Source: an uncultured Treponema sp.
GTDB taxonomy: Bacteria > Spirochaetota > Spirochaetia > Treponematales > Treponemataceae
DNA length: 46,438 nt
Reading direction: 5' to 3'
Assembly: GCA_947178095.1 (NCBI GenBank)
Contig: CAMWWZ010000011.1
Coordinates: 1 to 46,438 of the forward strand
Part shown: one piece after another, positions 15,623 to 23,899 of the stretch
Position numbering within the stretch: the stretch's first letter is position 1
How the letters are laid out: every line of letters begins with the position of its first letter
The notes under the pieces: model-generated
Seen by the model: the letters and a program-made list of their open reading frames with translations, nothing else
Database searches by the model: none
What the model was told of the DNA's origin: nothing
Made by a program: the position numbers and the translations under genes

Positions 15623-16339
15623 CTATTTATTTTTGTTCACAATTCGCGATTCGAATTTTCCCGAAGCGATTTCAATGAAGCGCGTGAAAAGCGAAATTTT
15701 ATTTTCGGCGTTCAGCGCGTTCCAAATCAAATCTGTGAACTCGTCGATTTTGTCTGTCGCGATTTCGACTGGAACTGGCTCGCCCTCGAAGCTTGGGAGG
15801 GGATTGCCGTCGCCTAAATATGTGTGCAAAAAATGCCCTTTGCCTTGCGAAGGATTCGTGTAGGAAAATTCGAAGCGTTGGCAACTTTGCGGATCGCCGC
15901 CGTCGCTTTTCAAAATCGAAAGCGCGTAGTTGAAAATGCCGTCGTGGATGTTCATAACGCCTGAAATTCTCGGCGTGAAATTCGGCGCGTCATTTTCGAA
16001 TTCGCGCGCGCGCAAGGCTTGCTCGAAAGTCAAATCGTTTGCGAAGCCTTCGTAAATCGTGTCGGTTTGGTCGCCGTTCGTGACGATTGTTCGGTTGCCC
16101 CAAACGCGCACTGGCGAATAAATTATCAGGCTTGGGTCTGTCATTTTGGAAGCGTCGAATGCCTGCGTGCGGATTCCGTCGCCGTCTTCGACAAAAATTC
16201 TGTTCCGGCTGTTTTCGCTTCGTCCCATGATGAAATATGCGGCCACGGCGAATTTTCCGTTCGGGCTTTTTCCCAAAACAATTCCGCGTCCCGGATATGT
16301 GGTTTGAGAAATCGCGGATTTTAAAATTTCGGTTTTCAT
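15623..16339 (-). CDS. PurO-like IMP cyclohydrolase
   Basis: 238 residues. It matches the IMP cyclohydrolase family first found in archaea (PurO): TYPGRGIVLG near the N-terminus, YFIMGRSENSRNR, FTPRISG, the ALSILKSD segment and a mid-protein RFEF strand. It would close FAICAR to IMP, the last step of de novo purine synthesis. The partner missing this activity, the AICAR-transformylase-only PurH, is at 9671-10843. It starts at an ATG with TAGGAG eight bases upstream, behind a promoter with TTGCAA and TAAAAT 17 bases apart. Sequence-level match only; residues for catalysis were not checked against a structure. Confidence 0.82.
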   Translation of the reverse strand: MKTEILKSAISQTTYPGRGIVLGKSPNGKFAVAAYFIMGRSENSRNRIFVEDGDGIRTQAFDASKMTDPSLIIYSPVRVWGNRTIVTNGDQTDTIYEGFANDLTFEQALRAREFENDAPNFTPRISGVMNIHDGIFNYALSILKSDGGDPQSCQRFEFSYTNPSQGKGHFLHTYLGDGNPLPSFEGEPVPVEIATDKIDEFTDLIWNALNAENKISLFTRFIEIASGKFESRIVNKNK

Positions 16340-16378
16340 GATTTTCTCCTATAAAAAATTTGTGCGACGACTTTGATA

Positions 16379-16407
16379 ATTTTATCAGAAAATCGCATGC
16401 GTTGCAA
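16379..16407 (-). promoter_or_regulatory. Promoter of the PurO-like gene
   Basis: Minus strand: TTGCAA (16402-16407), 17-base spacer, TAAAAT (16379-16384). It leaves a leader of about 35 bases with a TAGGAG ribosome site, so this gene is not leaderless. Confidence 0.7.
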
Positions 16408-16470
16408 GCGCGGCGGATTTGCAATTTTTGCGCATGAAAATTTTTTATGGAAAAAAAAGCGGATATGTGA

Positions 16471-16476
16471 TATAAT
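16471..16476 (+). promoter_or_regulatory. -10 box of the first 7TM-DISM gene
   Basis: TATAAT ends six bases before the ATG at 16483. The -35 (TGGAAA at 16448-16453, 17-base spacer) is weak. The transcript should be leaderless. Confidence 0.6.
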
Positions 16477-16482
16477 GAAAAG

Positions 16483-18465
16483 ATGACGCGCGTTTTTGCA
16501 GGCAAAAGAAATTTTTATTTTTCCAAGACGCTTGTTCTTTTTGCAATTTTGATTTTCTCGCAAACAAATCTTTTGCAGGCAATGAGACGAATTCAAACTG
16601 TGAAAAAAAGTGCGGAAGATTCCACGATATTTGTTCAAAATGCGAAAGAACTTTCGCGTGCCTGCCTTGCACTTGACGGCCGCTGGGATTATTTTAAAGA
16701 AAGCCTCGTGCAATCCAGCGATTTTTATCCTGTGCGAAAAAATGTTGGCGGAGTTTTGGTTTCGCTTCCGCATTGTTTTGAACAAGGCGTGAATTATTCT
16801 TCTTATCATTGCAGGATTGAAGGTCTTTTGCCAAATACAAATTACGCGATGAGCATTTATGGGAGAATTTTTTCTTGTTGTAGAATTTGGTGCAATAAGC
16901 GAATTGTCGGTGTCGCAGGCGTTTTGGGCACGAACAAAAATTCTACGAGAGCGGCGCAATCATCAGAGATAGTAACTTTGCTTTCTGACGAAAACGGCGT
17001 GCTCGATATTGTGATGCATGTGGCGGACTACGAACTTGGAAAAGGCGGAATTGTAAAAATCCCCGTGATTTCGGAAAAATCTTTCCTTCAAAAAAAATCC
17101 ATACAACAGTTTTTTTTCCGCATTTTTGTGTCGTCGTTTTTGCTCATGCTCGCCATATACAATATGATTTTGATTTTTATAAATCGCAAGCCGCTCGTTT
17201 ATTTTGGATTGGTCGCGTTGTGCGTATTTTTGATTTTGTCGATACTTTCTACGGGAATTTCAATTTTCAATTTCGTTTTTCCGAAAGCGCCGTTTTGGTT
17301 TGAAATGCGACTTTCGGTTTTGTTGCTCGCAATCACTGTGCGCGCGTATATTTTTTATATGGGCGTTTCTCGCAAAGTTTCGAACAAAAAAATCATTGTG
17401 CTTTATGGAATTTCGCTTGCGAACATGGACGTGCAGTTGTTTATCCCGATAAGGATTTTCGAAGCGTACAGAATTATTTTTATCGCAATTTCGCTTTTGC
17501 TTTTATGCGCGATTTTTGCAATATCGCTAAAATCGTTAATCAATAAAAATCAAAAATTAAAAGCTCGGGATAAAGAAGGCAAGTTTCTCTATAATTTTGA
17601 CATGGCGGTGAATGTCGGAATTTTGCTTGCATATTTTTATGATTTTTTGATTGCGGACAAAATGATTGCGCTTGTATATTCGTACAACTTGTTGACATTT
17701 GCCGCGCTGCTTTTTGGATTTATGCAATGCACGATTCCGGTTTTTACTCGTTCCCTCATGAATCATAGAATTCAGCAATCTTCGGAACATTTTGAACAGA
17801 ACAACAATCTTTTGAAAAAAATTATTCCGGAACAAGTTTTGAAATTTATGAACGTCGAAAGCGTGACAAAAGTCATGCAGGGAGGATGCCATAGTTTCGA
17901 TGCAATCATTCTTTATGTGGAAATTCGGCATTTTAACCAACTTGTCAAATCGCTTGAAAAAAAGGAATTGTTTGAAAATGTTTCCGAATGTTATAAGGTA
18001 ATTGTGCCGCTATTTGAAAAATTCGGAGGCTATGTGGCGCAATATATGAATCATGGTTGCCTCGCGTTTTTTCCGGAAAAAAATGATTCAGCGATTCGCT
18101 GCGCCGTAAATATGCAAAAGGCAATGGGAGAAGTTCGCAGGAATTTGCGGCGAGAACATGGCGCGGACATAACCATCGGCATTGCGATTCATGTCGGAAA
18201 AATCGTATGCGGATTTGTCGGCCATAAAAATCGTGTCGCTTCTATGAATTTTTCGCCTGAAATAAAAAATGCGATTTACATCGGCAGGCAAACTTCAAAG
18301 ACGAACAGAAACATTCTGATAACCGAAGAAGCGATGGCGTATTGCAGAAGCTATGTGGATTGTATGTACGACGGACATTTTATTATGATAAAAGGAAAAC
18401 GAGTTTTGGTTTACAATGCAATGCCGCTTAAAAAAGCATCCGAGGAAAAGCCGAATGAAAACTAG
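16483..18465 (+). CDS. 7TM-DISM receptor with degenerate class III cyclase domain (copy 1)
   Basis: 660 residues. Signal/TM (~12-30), a periplasmic 7TMR-DISM-like sensor domain (~55-195), seven membrane helices (~205-425), then a class III nucleotide-cyclase fold (~470-640). In active enzymes the domain has FADIRGF and KxxGDxxMAxF. Here the first metal Asp is Glu (YVEIRHF) and the second site reads QYMNHGCLAFF, so the substrate Lys and the second metal Asp are missing. The AIHVGKIVCGFVG strand is kept. A catalytic role is unlikely; a sensor that pairs with another cyclase, or a non-enzymatic nucleotide sensor, is more plausible. It overlaps its paralogue by 11 bases. Confidence 0.82.
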   Translation: MTRVFAGKRNFYFSKTLVLFAILIFSQTNLLQAMRRIQTVKKSAEDSTIFVQNAKELSRACLALDGRWDYFKESLVQSSDFYPVRKNVGGVLVSLPHCFEQGVNYSSYHCRIEGLLPNTNYAMSIYGRIFSCCRIWCNKRIVGVAGVLGTNKNSTRAAQSSEIVTLLSDENGVLDIVMHVADYELGKGGIVKIPVISEKSFLQKKSIQQFFFRIFVSSFLLMLAIYNMILIFINRKPLVYFGLVALCVFLILSILSTGISIFNFVFPKAPFWFEMRLSVLLLAITVRAYIFYMGVSRKVSNKKIIVLYGISLANMDVQLFIPIRIFEAYRIIFIAISLLLLCAIFAISLKSLINKNQKLKARDKEGKFLYNFDMAVNVGILLAYFYDFLIADKMIALVYSYNLLTFAALLFGFMQCTIPVFTRSLMNHRIQQSSEHFEQNNNLLKKIIPEQVLKFMNVESVTKVMQGGCHSFDAIILYVEIRHFNQLVKSLEKKELFENVSECYKVIVPLFEKFGGYVAQYMNHGCLAFFPEKNDSAIRCAVNMQKAMGEVRRNLRREHGADITIGIAIHVGKIVCGFVGHKNRVASMNFSPEIKNAIYIGRQTSKTNRNILITEEAMAYCRSYVDCMYDGHFIMIKGKRVLVYNAMPLKKASEEKPNEN

Positions 18466-20323
18466 ACTTTTACTTTTATTCGCAGCTTTTTTTTCTTTTC
18501 CGATTTTCGCCGTCAACGTGAGCAACGGAATGATAAATTTCGGACTCGCAAGCGAAGATGAAAAAATAATTCAGCTTGACGGCGAGTGGGAATTTTTCAA
18601 AGGACAAACTTTTCACACGCTTGGTTCGGCGCAGCTGAAAATTGATTATATTCAAGTGCCGGGAGATTGGACGAGGAAAATTTCCGATTATAAGATTCCG
18701 CATTACGGCTGCAATACTTACAGAATTCTCATAAGCGGACTTCATGCGAATTCCGAATACGGAATTCTTTCGCGAAATAGTCCCGCTCTTTCTGCGCGAA
18801 TTTTTGCAAATGGAGAATTGGTAAAAGAATATGGAAAATTTTCCATGAGGCGAAAGGATTATGTTCCTGCGCAAGTGCCGCTTGTTTGTTTTCTAGAATC
18901 CGACAGTCGCGGCATGATTGAACTTGTCGTGCAAGTTTCAAATTTCAGCCAATGGAACGGAGGAATTCTTTCACCGATTGTTTTCGGACAATATGGCGAC
19001 ATAATTCGGCTTTTTGTTTTGAAACTTGGAATTATCGGCGCGATTGCTGGAGCGATAATTTTCATTTTCTTGAGCAATTTTTTGATTTGGTTTTTCAATA
19101 AAAATCATACACAGAATCTTTGCTTTTCAATATTTTTCTTGACATTGTTTTTTAAAGTCGTTTGCGGCAATTTCAATGTGGTCAGCCTTTATACGAATTT
19201 TTTTGGATATTCAGTTCAATTGAAATTGGAAAATTTGGTTTTGCTTTCATTTGGAATTTTTTCGATTTTATATGGACTTGACAATCACTTTGTTTTAAAG
19301 CATCCGAACTTTGACAAGAATATTTCTTTTTTTGCGTTTTGCATGACATTGATTTTTGTTTGCGTGCCAGTGGAAATTTCTTCTGCTCTTACGGTGTTTC
19401 TAGAATTTGTGTTGTTGGCATTTTTTGTTTATTCGATTTTACGTTTGATTTTCGCAATTCAAAATCACGATTTTTATATCGGCGTTTATTCCTGTTTTTA
19501 TCTTGCGTTTTTTTTGGGAATTTTTTTTGACAAAATTTTTGGCGGCAATTTTTATTTTTCTTGCGGCGAGTTTGGAATCATAATTTTGATTTTTATGGCT
19601 ATCGCTTATTTGGCATTTTTTTTGAAAAGATTTCTCAGAAATTATTTGAAGCAAAGAACTGTTTTGTCCGAAAAATATGTGGCTTATCGAAAATTCATTC
19701 CGAGCGAAATTCCGCATATTTTTGGCAAGGCGAATTTCGGAAAAATTGATTTGGGCGATTGCGCTGAAATCAACGCGACGATTATGGTTATTGGCGAAGT
19801 GGTAACGTCGCCAGGAAAAACGCAAATCAGCATGCGCGAACAGTTCGAAACGATAGGATTTTATTCTTCGAAAATAATCGAAATAATTGAAAAGAACGGC
19901 GGCATGATTATTTCAATTGGTCAAAGTTATGTTGCATCGCTTTTTAAATGCACGGCGAAAAATGTTACAAATGCCGCCCATGAAATTCAAAATCTTTTGC
20001 AAGTGATGAACAATCGTCGCGCTCAAGATTATTATCCTTGCGTTGATTTTAATATTGCGATGCATAGCGGCAATGTTTTGTTGGGAATTATCGGCAGCCA
20101 AAAACAAATAGATCTCACTGCCATTTCGCCGAGCATCGAGTTGGTCAACGAAATTTGCAAATGGGGATATTATGAAAAAATTCCTGTCATAATTTCTGAA
20201 CAAGTCGTGCAGAATTTGCCCAAGTCGTACAAGACGACGATGAAATTTTTAGGAAAAATAAAATTTAATGAATTTCCATCTCCGCTTGATTTGTACGGAT
20301 TTTCATCGCCGAAAAATTCATAA
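18455..20323 (+). CDS. 7TM-DISM receptor with degenerate class III cyclase domain (copy 2)
   Basis: 622 residues from the ATG at 18455, which lies in the last 11 bases of copy 1; the in-frame region before it would lack a signal. A good signal peptide (LLLLFAAFFSFPIFAVN) is followed by the same layout: periplasmic sensor domain (WEFFKGQTF, WTRKISDYKIPHYG), seven membrane helices (~195-400) and a C-terminal cyclase-like domain (~440-610). The metal-binding positions are also lost: ATIMVIGEVV in place of the first Asp motif and ISIGQSYVASLF in place of GD. AMHSGNVLLGIIGS is kept. Copies 1 and 2 are clear tandem duplicates that have both lost catalytic residues in different ways, which suggests constrained signalling roles rather than decay, since both frames are intact. 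Confidence 0.82.
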   Translation: MKTRLLLLFAAFFSFPIFAVNVSNGMINFGLASEDEKIIQLDGEWEFFKGQTFHTLGSAQLKIDYIQVPGDWTRKISDYKIPHYGCNTYRILISGLHANSEYGILSRNSPALSARIFANGELVKEYGKFSMRRKDYVPAQVPLVCFLESDSRGMIELVVQVSNFSQWNGGILSPIVFGQYGDIIRLFVLKLGIIGAIAGAIIFIFLSNFLIWFFNKNHTQNLCFSIFFLTLFFKVVCGNFNVVSLYTNFFGYSVQLKLENLVLLSFGIFSILYGLDNHFVLKHPNFDKNISFFAFCMTLIFVCVPVEISSALTVFLEFVLLAFFVYSILRLIFAIQNHDFYIGVYSCFYLAFFLGIFFDKIFGGNFYFSCGEFGIIILIFMAIAYLAFFLKRFLRNYLKQRTVLSEKYVAYRKFIPSEIPHIFGKANFGKIDLGDCAEINATIMVIGEVVTSPGKTQISMREQFETIGFYSSKIIEIIEKNGGMIISIGQSYVASLFKCTAKNVTNAAHEIQNLLQVMNNRRAQDYYPCVDFNIAMHSGNVLLGIIGSQKQIDLTAISPSIELVNEICKWGYYEKIPVIISEQVVQNLPKSYKTTMKFLGKIKFNEFPSPLDLYGFSSPKNS

Positions 20324-20374
20324 TGATGGGAAATTGAAAAAATATTTCTGTGCGAAATTCCGCGTTGTGGAGTT

Positions 20375-20385
20375 GGAGGGAGGGG
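20375..20385 (+). promoter_or_regulatory. G-rich ribosome-binding region
   Basis: GGAGGGAGGGG ends two bases before the ATG at 20388. The GGAGG at 20375-20379 has the usual spacing of eight. The block also carries the GGGAGGGG repeat motif. Confidence 0.6.
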
Positions 20386-20387
20386 CA

Positions 20388-20849
20388 ATGAAAAATTTTG
20401 GAAGATTGCTCGTCATTATGTCGGCGGTCGCGACAATCATGATTTTTTGCGGATGCCAAAAAACGCGGCAGGACGCTGCGATCGTCATAATTGGCGGGGC
20501 GGACGGGCCGACATCTATTTGGGTTTCTGCATTGGGTTTGCTCGGCGGCGGAACGCTGGAATACGAGGACATCGGCTTTTTCAATGTGCGGGAAATCAGC
20601 GACGACGCGGCGGCGCTTGAAATTTCCGGGATGTGTACGAGCAGTGCTCTTGCGGTGAAATCCGTGCGTGTAAAAAGAAAGCGCGACTCGCTTGCCGTAT
20701 ATTTCAAGACATCGCTTTGCGTGAAAGAAAATGATTCCGGGGCATTCCACTATGAAATCAGCATTCCTGCGGACGTGAACCGAGTCGTCTTGGGAACGCG
20801 GAAAAAAGAAATTTGGAGCAGGGCGGACGGTGCGTTGTCTGCTCCGTGA
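20388..20849 (+). CDS. Small lipoprotein with a GADGPTSI motif
   Basis: 153 residues; the start at 20388 is favoured over the upstream in-frame ATG at 20268 because it follows GGAGG and begins a signal peptide. The signal ends in FCGC (Cys23). Right after, residues 32-45 read IVIIGGADGPTSIW. That phrase is close to the conserved GIIGGADGPTxIF segment of the membrane beta subunits of sodium-pumping decarboxylases (OadB family), which is strange in an otherwise soluble lipoprotein of 153 residues. The rest (ISGMCTSSALAVKSVRVKRK) is beta-rich and unrecognised. It lies 65 bases after the receptor pair. Function unknown; the motif could be a lipoprotein-specific loop or a domain relic. Confidence 0.75.
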   Translation: MKNFGRLLVIMSAVATIMIFCGCQKTRQDAAIVIIGGADGPTSIWVSALGLLGGGTLEYEDIGFFNVREISDDAAALEISGMCTSSALAVKSVRVKRKRDSLAVYFKTSLCVKENDSGAFHYEISIPADVNRVVLGTRKKEIWSRADGALSAP

Positions 20850-20871
20850 GTGGCTTCAAAAGAATTCTTTT

Positions 20872-21744
20872 TTACAAATTTCTTTCGGCGGCTTCCAAAG
20901 TGTTCGCCATCAGCATCGCGATTGTCATTGGACCAACGCCGCCTGGCACTGGCGTAATCACGCTGGCTTTTTCTTTTACTGCGTCGAAATCCACGTCGCC
21001 CACCAAACGGAATCCGCTTTTTTTTGTTGCGTCTGGAATTCGATTTACGCCGACATCAATCACGCACACGCCGTCTTTCACCATTTCTGCGGTTACGGTT
21101 TTCGGACGGCCAGTCGCCGCAATGATGATGTCAGCCTCGCGAGTGATCGCGCTCAAATCGCGAGTGCCGGTATGACAAAGAGTTACGGTGGAATTATATT
21201 CGCGGCGCGAAAGCAAAACCGCCACGGGTTTTCCCACGATGTTCGAGCGGCCAATCACGGCGACGCGCGCGCCTTTCGTTTCCACGCCGGCGCGTTCGAG
21301 CAAAACCAAAATTCCGTGCGGCGTGCAAGGCAAAAACGATTTTTTTCCGATGAGCAAATTTCCCATGTTCACGGGATGAAATCCGTCCATGTCCTTTTCG
21401 GGATTTATGGCGAGCAAAATTTTTTCCTCGTCGATTTGAGGCGGAAGCGGAAGTTGAACCAAAATTCCGTGAACGGAATTGTCGCCGTTCAATTTGGAAA
21501 TCAATTCCAAAAGTTCGCCTTCGCTCGTGTCTTGCGGCAAGCGCATCGAAACGTCTTTCATTCCGCATTCTGCCAAAGCCTTTTGTTTGCCCGTGACATA
21601 AGAAATGCTCGCGGGATTGTCGCCCACCAAAATCACTGCAAGGCAAGGCTCGATTCCTTTTTGCTTGAGCGAAGCAACTCGCTCGGCAACTTCGCGCCTG
21701 ATTTCCGCCGCCATCGCCTTTCCGTCGATAATTTTGCAATCCAT
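20872..21744 (-). CDS. folD: Methylene-THF dehydrogenase / methenyl-THF cyclohydrolase
   Basis: 290 residues, usual length. It interconverts 5,10-methylene-THF and 10-formyl-THF with NADP. Motifs: [12 protein letters not shown] (catalytic Lys region), [37 protein letters not shown] (dinucleotide loop) and [11 protein letters not shown]. It feeds the AICAR transformylase at 9671-10843 and Fmt at 27177. A strong GGAGG site precedes the ATG. It runs against the neighbours on both sides and has its own promoter. No oddity. Confidence 0.96.
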   Translation of the reverse strand: MDCKIIDGKAMAAEIRREVAERVASLKQKGIEPCLAVILVGDNPASISYVTGKQKALAECGMKDVSMRLPQDTSEGELLELISKLNGDNSVHGILVQLPLPPQIDEEKILLAINPEKDMDGFHPVNMGNLLIGKKSFLPCTPHGILVLLERAGVETKGARVAVIGRSNIVGKPVAVLLSRREYNSTVTLCHTGTRDLSAITREADIIIAATGRPKTVTAEMVKDGVCVIDVGVNRIPDATKKSGFRLVGDVDFDAVKEKASVITPVPGGVGPMTIAMLMANTLEAAERNL

Positions 21745-21791
21745 AATTTCCTCCTATTTCCCCAAAAAATTTAATTGCACTTGACATTGTT

Positions 21792-21820
21792 ATATTATTG
21801 CATTCCCGCGCGAATGTCAA
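21792..21820 (-). promoter_or_regulatory. Promoter of folD
   Basis: Minus strand: TTGACA (21815-21820), 17-base spacer, TAATAT (21792-21797). It leaves a leader of roughly 40 bases with a GGAGG site. Confidence 0.7.
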
Positions 21821-21886
21821 ACAAAATTGCGCGTTCAAAAAACTCGGCTTTCTTGTAACTTCATTTTGCATTTCCTTGTTTTCATA

Positions 21887-21915
21887 TTGAACAAAAAAGA
21901 AAAAACCGATATTAT
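21887..21915 (+). promoter_or_regulatory. Promoter of the outer-membrane barrel gene
   Basis: TTGAAC (21887-21892), 17-base spacer, TATTAT (21910-21915). The leader of about 38 bases contains an AGGA site. Confidence 0.65.
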
Positions 21916-21959
21916 AGTAACGCGGATTTTCATAAAAGGAAAAATTAAAAACAGGATAT

Positions 21960-22610
21960 ATGATGTCAAAAAAATTTAAGGCTTTCATTTTCTCGGCATT
22001 CGCTTTTGTCGCGCTTTTTGCGTTCAGCGAGAATTCTTTTGCGCAAGGCAGATCTTATGACGAAGAAGGCGACGAATACATTGACGATGAAGAAGCGGAC
22101 ATTTATGAAGGCGACTCGGATTATGTATATCTGCAAAATGGTCCTGGCGACCAATATTTGAACATTCGCATTATGCCAAATTTTCCGCTGAACTTTGACA
22201 AAAAAATAAAAATCGGCGGACAAATCACTGTGGGCTATGGACGATTCATCACGTCTTGGTTTGCGGTGGGCGCCGAAATTTCGTTCGGCTACAATCCGAC
22301 TATCGGAAACAATATGTACACTTACATTCCGATTACGGCGAACGCGACTTTTTTGCCTGCGATAAAAAAGTTCGAAATTCCAATCACGCTTAATGTCGGA
22401 ATGGCGATTGAAAATTATTTGAACAATACTTTTTTCCCGGCGTTTGTTATGCGTGGCGGCGTGGGTGTATACTACCGCATCAATGAAAACTGGTCGGCAG
22501 GAATAGAAGGCTTTTTCACTTATATGCCGCAATGGTATGTAAAGAATCCCGAAAACAACGATTATCTCAACATCGTTTCGGTTTCTGCCGGAATGAAATA
22601 TCATTTTTAA
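21960..22610 (+). CDS. Outer-membrane beta-barrel protein
   Basis: 216 residues. Signal peptide with cleavage after FAQ (about residue 29), an acidic Asp/Glu/Tyr-rich stretch (31-55), then about eight alternating amphipathic strands (IKIGGQITVGYG, FAVGAEISFGYN, IPITANATFLPA, IPITLNVGMAIE, MRGGVGVYYRI, SAGIEGFFTYM, VSVSAGMKYHF). The C-terminal Phe preceded by YxF-type spacing is the signal for BAM insertion. It resembles OmpW/OprG-like small barrels but I cannot place it in a family. The lipoprotein gene follows 13 bases after and should be co-transcribed. Located in the outer membrane. Confidence 0.8.
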   Translation: MMSKKFKAFIFSAFAFVALFAFSENSFAQGRSYDEEGDEYIDDEEADIYEGDSDYVYLQNGPGDQYLNIRIMPNFPLNFDKKIKIGGQITVGYGRFITSWFAVGAEISFGYNPTIGNNMYTYIPITANATFLPAIKKFEIPITLNVGMAIENYLNNTFFPAFVMRGGVGVYYRINENWSAGIEGFFTYMPQWYVKNPENNDYLNIVSVSAGMKYHF

Positions 22611-22623
22611 GGAGGCGAAAGAA

Positions 22624-23730
22624 ATGAATTTGTCAGGATTTTCGAAAAAAGCATTTTTCGCCTCGGCTATGATTTTTGCGATTTTCGCTTTTTCAAGTTG
22701 TCAAGATGTCATTTACTCAAATATCAGAAAAGAAGTTACGCTAGAAGACAGCTCTGTCGAAGGAATAGTCCGTTCAATCATACGAGTTTCAAGCGAAGGC
22801 GGAGAATATTTGTACATAACAAATGGCGGGAAAATTTTCCGCAAAGAAAATTCTGGAAAAACTTCCGACCATTCTTATGGCGGCTGGAAAGAAGTGTGCT
22901 CAAACAAGGATATCGGCTCAAGCGACAAACTCACCATAATGGCGTTGGCGGCTGATTCCGACAATGTTTACGCATTCACCGCCACTTGGGAAGAAAACAC
23001 GAACAAAGGTCAAAATCGTTGGAACGAACGCGCGATTTACGCCAGCGCGGACGGCGGCAAATCTTGGGAAAAAGTTCCGTTCGATATTAAAACAGATAAG
23101 AACAAAACTGGAGATGACAATCCCTCGCTTTTCTTTTTTTGCACGAATACAATTGCGAATGAAAATCGACAAGCTTTCTTTAATTACAATGGAACTGGCT
23201 ACAAGTTAAATGGAAGTGCGGAACCAACCGCGGAAGCATTGGCAAATAATGCGGCTTCTTGCGCTTATGTAAATGGCGAAGTTAAATTTGCGGCCGTCTC
23301 AGACACACATTATGGCTCGGCTTCATGCACCAACGAAACGAATGATTCGCCTGCTACAATTCGATATTGGTCAAACAAAGGAACTTTGCATTGGGACGGC
23401 GCAGTGGAAGGTAAGAGAAATGCTGGCGATTACATTTATTCTCTTGCGGTGACAAAAGATTTCATCCTTGTGGGAACAAGCAGCGGCATAGAACATTATA
23501 GTTTGAATGAAGATGGAAGCGTTGGCGACGAAAAAAGTTTTGAAACAAACGCCGCAGCGATAATGAGCAACGGCTACGAAGTGAACGAGCTTTTGGTCAT
23601 AGAGCCTGGAAAAAGCGAAATAGAAACTGCGATATATGCCGCGACTGATTTTGAGGGTCGCTACGAGCAGTTCGATCACGCTTGCATTTGGGCGTACTAT
23701 CCTGAGCGCGGAAACTGGAACAGGGATTAA
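22624..23730 (+). CDS. Lipoprotein with Asp-box beta-propeller features
   Basis: 368 residues, AAGGAGG ribosome site. Signal peptide ends in FSSC (Cys27). Residues ~140-155 contain IYASADGGKSW, an Asp-box (SxDxGxxW) as in sialidase/BNR propellers. A second strand-loop GGWKEVC is similar. The remainder shows repeated beta-strand blocks (YLYITNGGKIF, TIMALAADSDNVYAF, SLAVTKDFILVGTSSGIEHY, TAIYAATDF), so a beta-propeller of several blades is likely. No catalytic residues of sialidase are visible. It is co-transcribed with the outer-membrane barrel. A role in binding or assembly at the surface is only an inference. Confidence 0.75.
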   Translation: MNLSGFSKKAFFASAMIFAIFAFSSCQDVIYSNIRKEVTLEDSSVEGIVRSIIRVSSEGGEYLYITNGGKIFRKENSGKTSDHSYGGWKEVCSNKDIGSSDKLTIMALAADSDNVYAFTATWEENTNKGQNRWNERAIYASADGGKSWEKVPFDIKTDKNKTGDDNPSLFFFCTNTIANENRQAFFNYNGTGYKLNGSAEPTAEALANNAASCAYVNGEVKFAAVSDTHYGSASCTNETNDSPATIRYWSNKGTLHWDGAVEGKRNAGDYIYSLAVTKDFILVGTSSGIEHYSLNEDGSVGDEKSFETNAAAIMSNGYEVNELLVIEPGKSEIETAIYAATDFEGRYEQFDHACIWAYYPERGNWNRD

Positions 23731-23864
23731 AACGCTTGTGAGTTTTCGAAGAAAGCTTGTTAAAAACGCAATGCGTTTCGATGTTGTCTTGTCGCGCTAA
23801 ATTTCTCTGTGCAAATTTTCTTGCTTTTTTGTGAATATTAACTGCGAAGCATTTTAAAATCCGC

Positions 23865-23893
23865 TTGCTTTGTTGCGCGATTTTCGTTAAAAT
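23865..23893 (+). promoter_or_regulatory. Promoter of the hisA-hisIE gene, leaderless type
   Basis: TTGCTT (23865-23870), 17 bases, TAAAAT (23888-23893), six bases, ATG at 23900. No ribosome site. It probably drives the long his-def-fmt-aroDE-rpiA run. Confidence 0.68.
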
Positions 23894-23899
23894 AAATTT

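Noticed and set aside
20268..20387. N-terminal extension of the GADGPTSI lipoprotein
   Set aside because: It overlaps the end of the receptor gene and would put the signal peptide inside the protein; the GGAGG site supports 20388.
23731..23899. Possible RNA gene or terminator between the Asp-box lipoprotein and hisA-hisIE
   Set aside because: Only a short AAACGC/GCGTTT hairpin is seen near 23770; no cloverleaf and no strong terminator.
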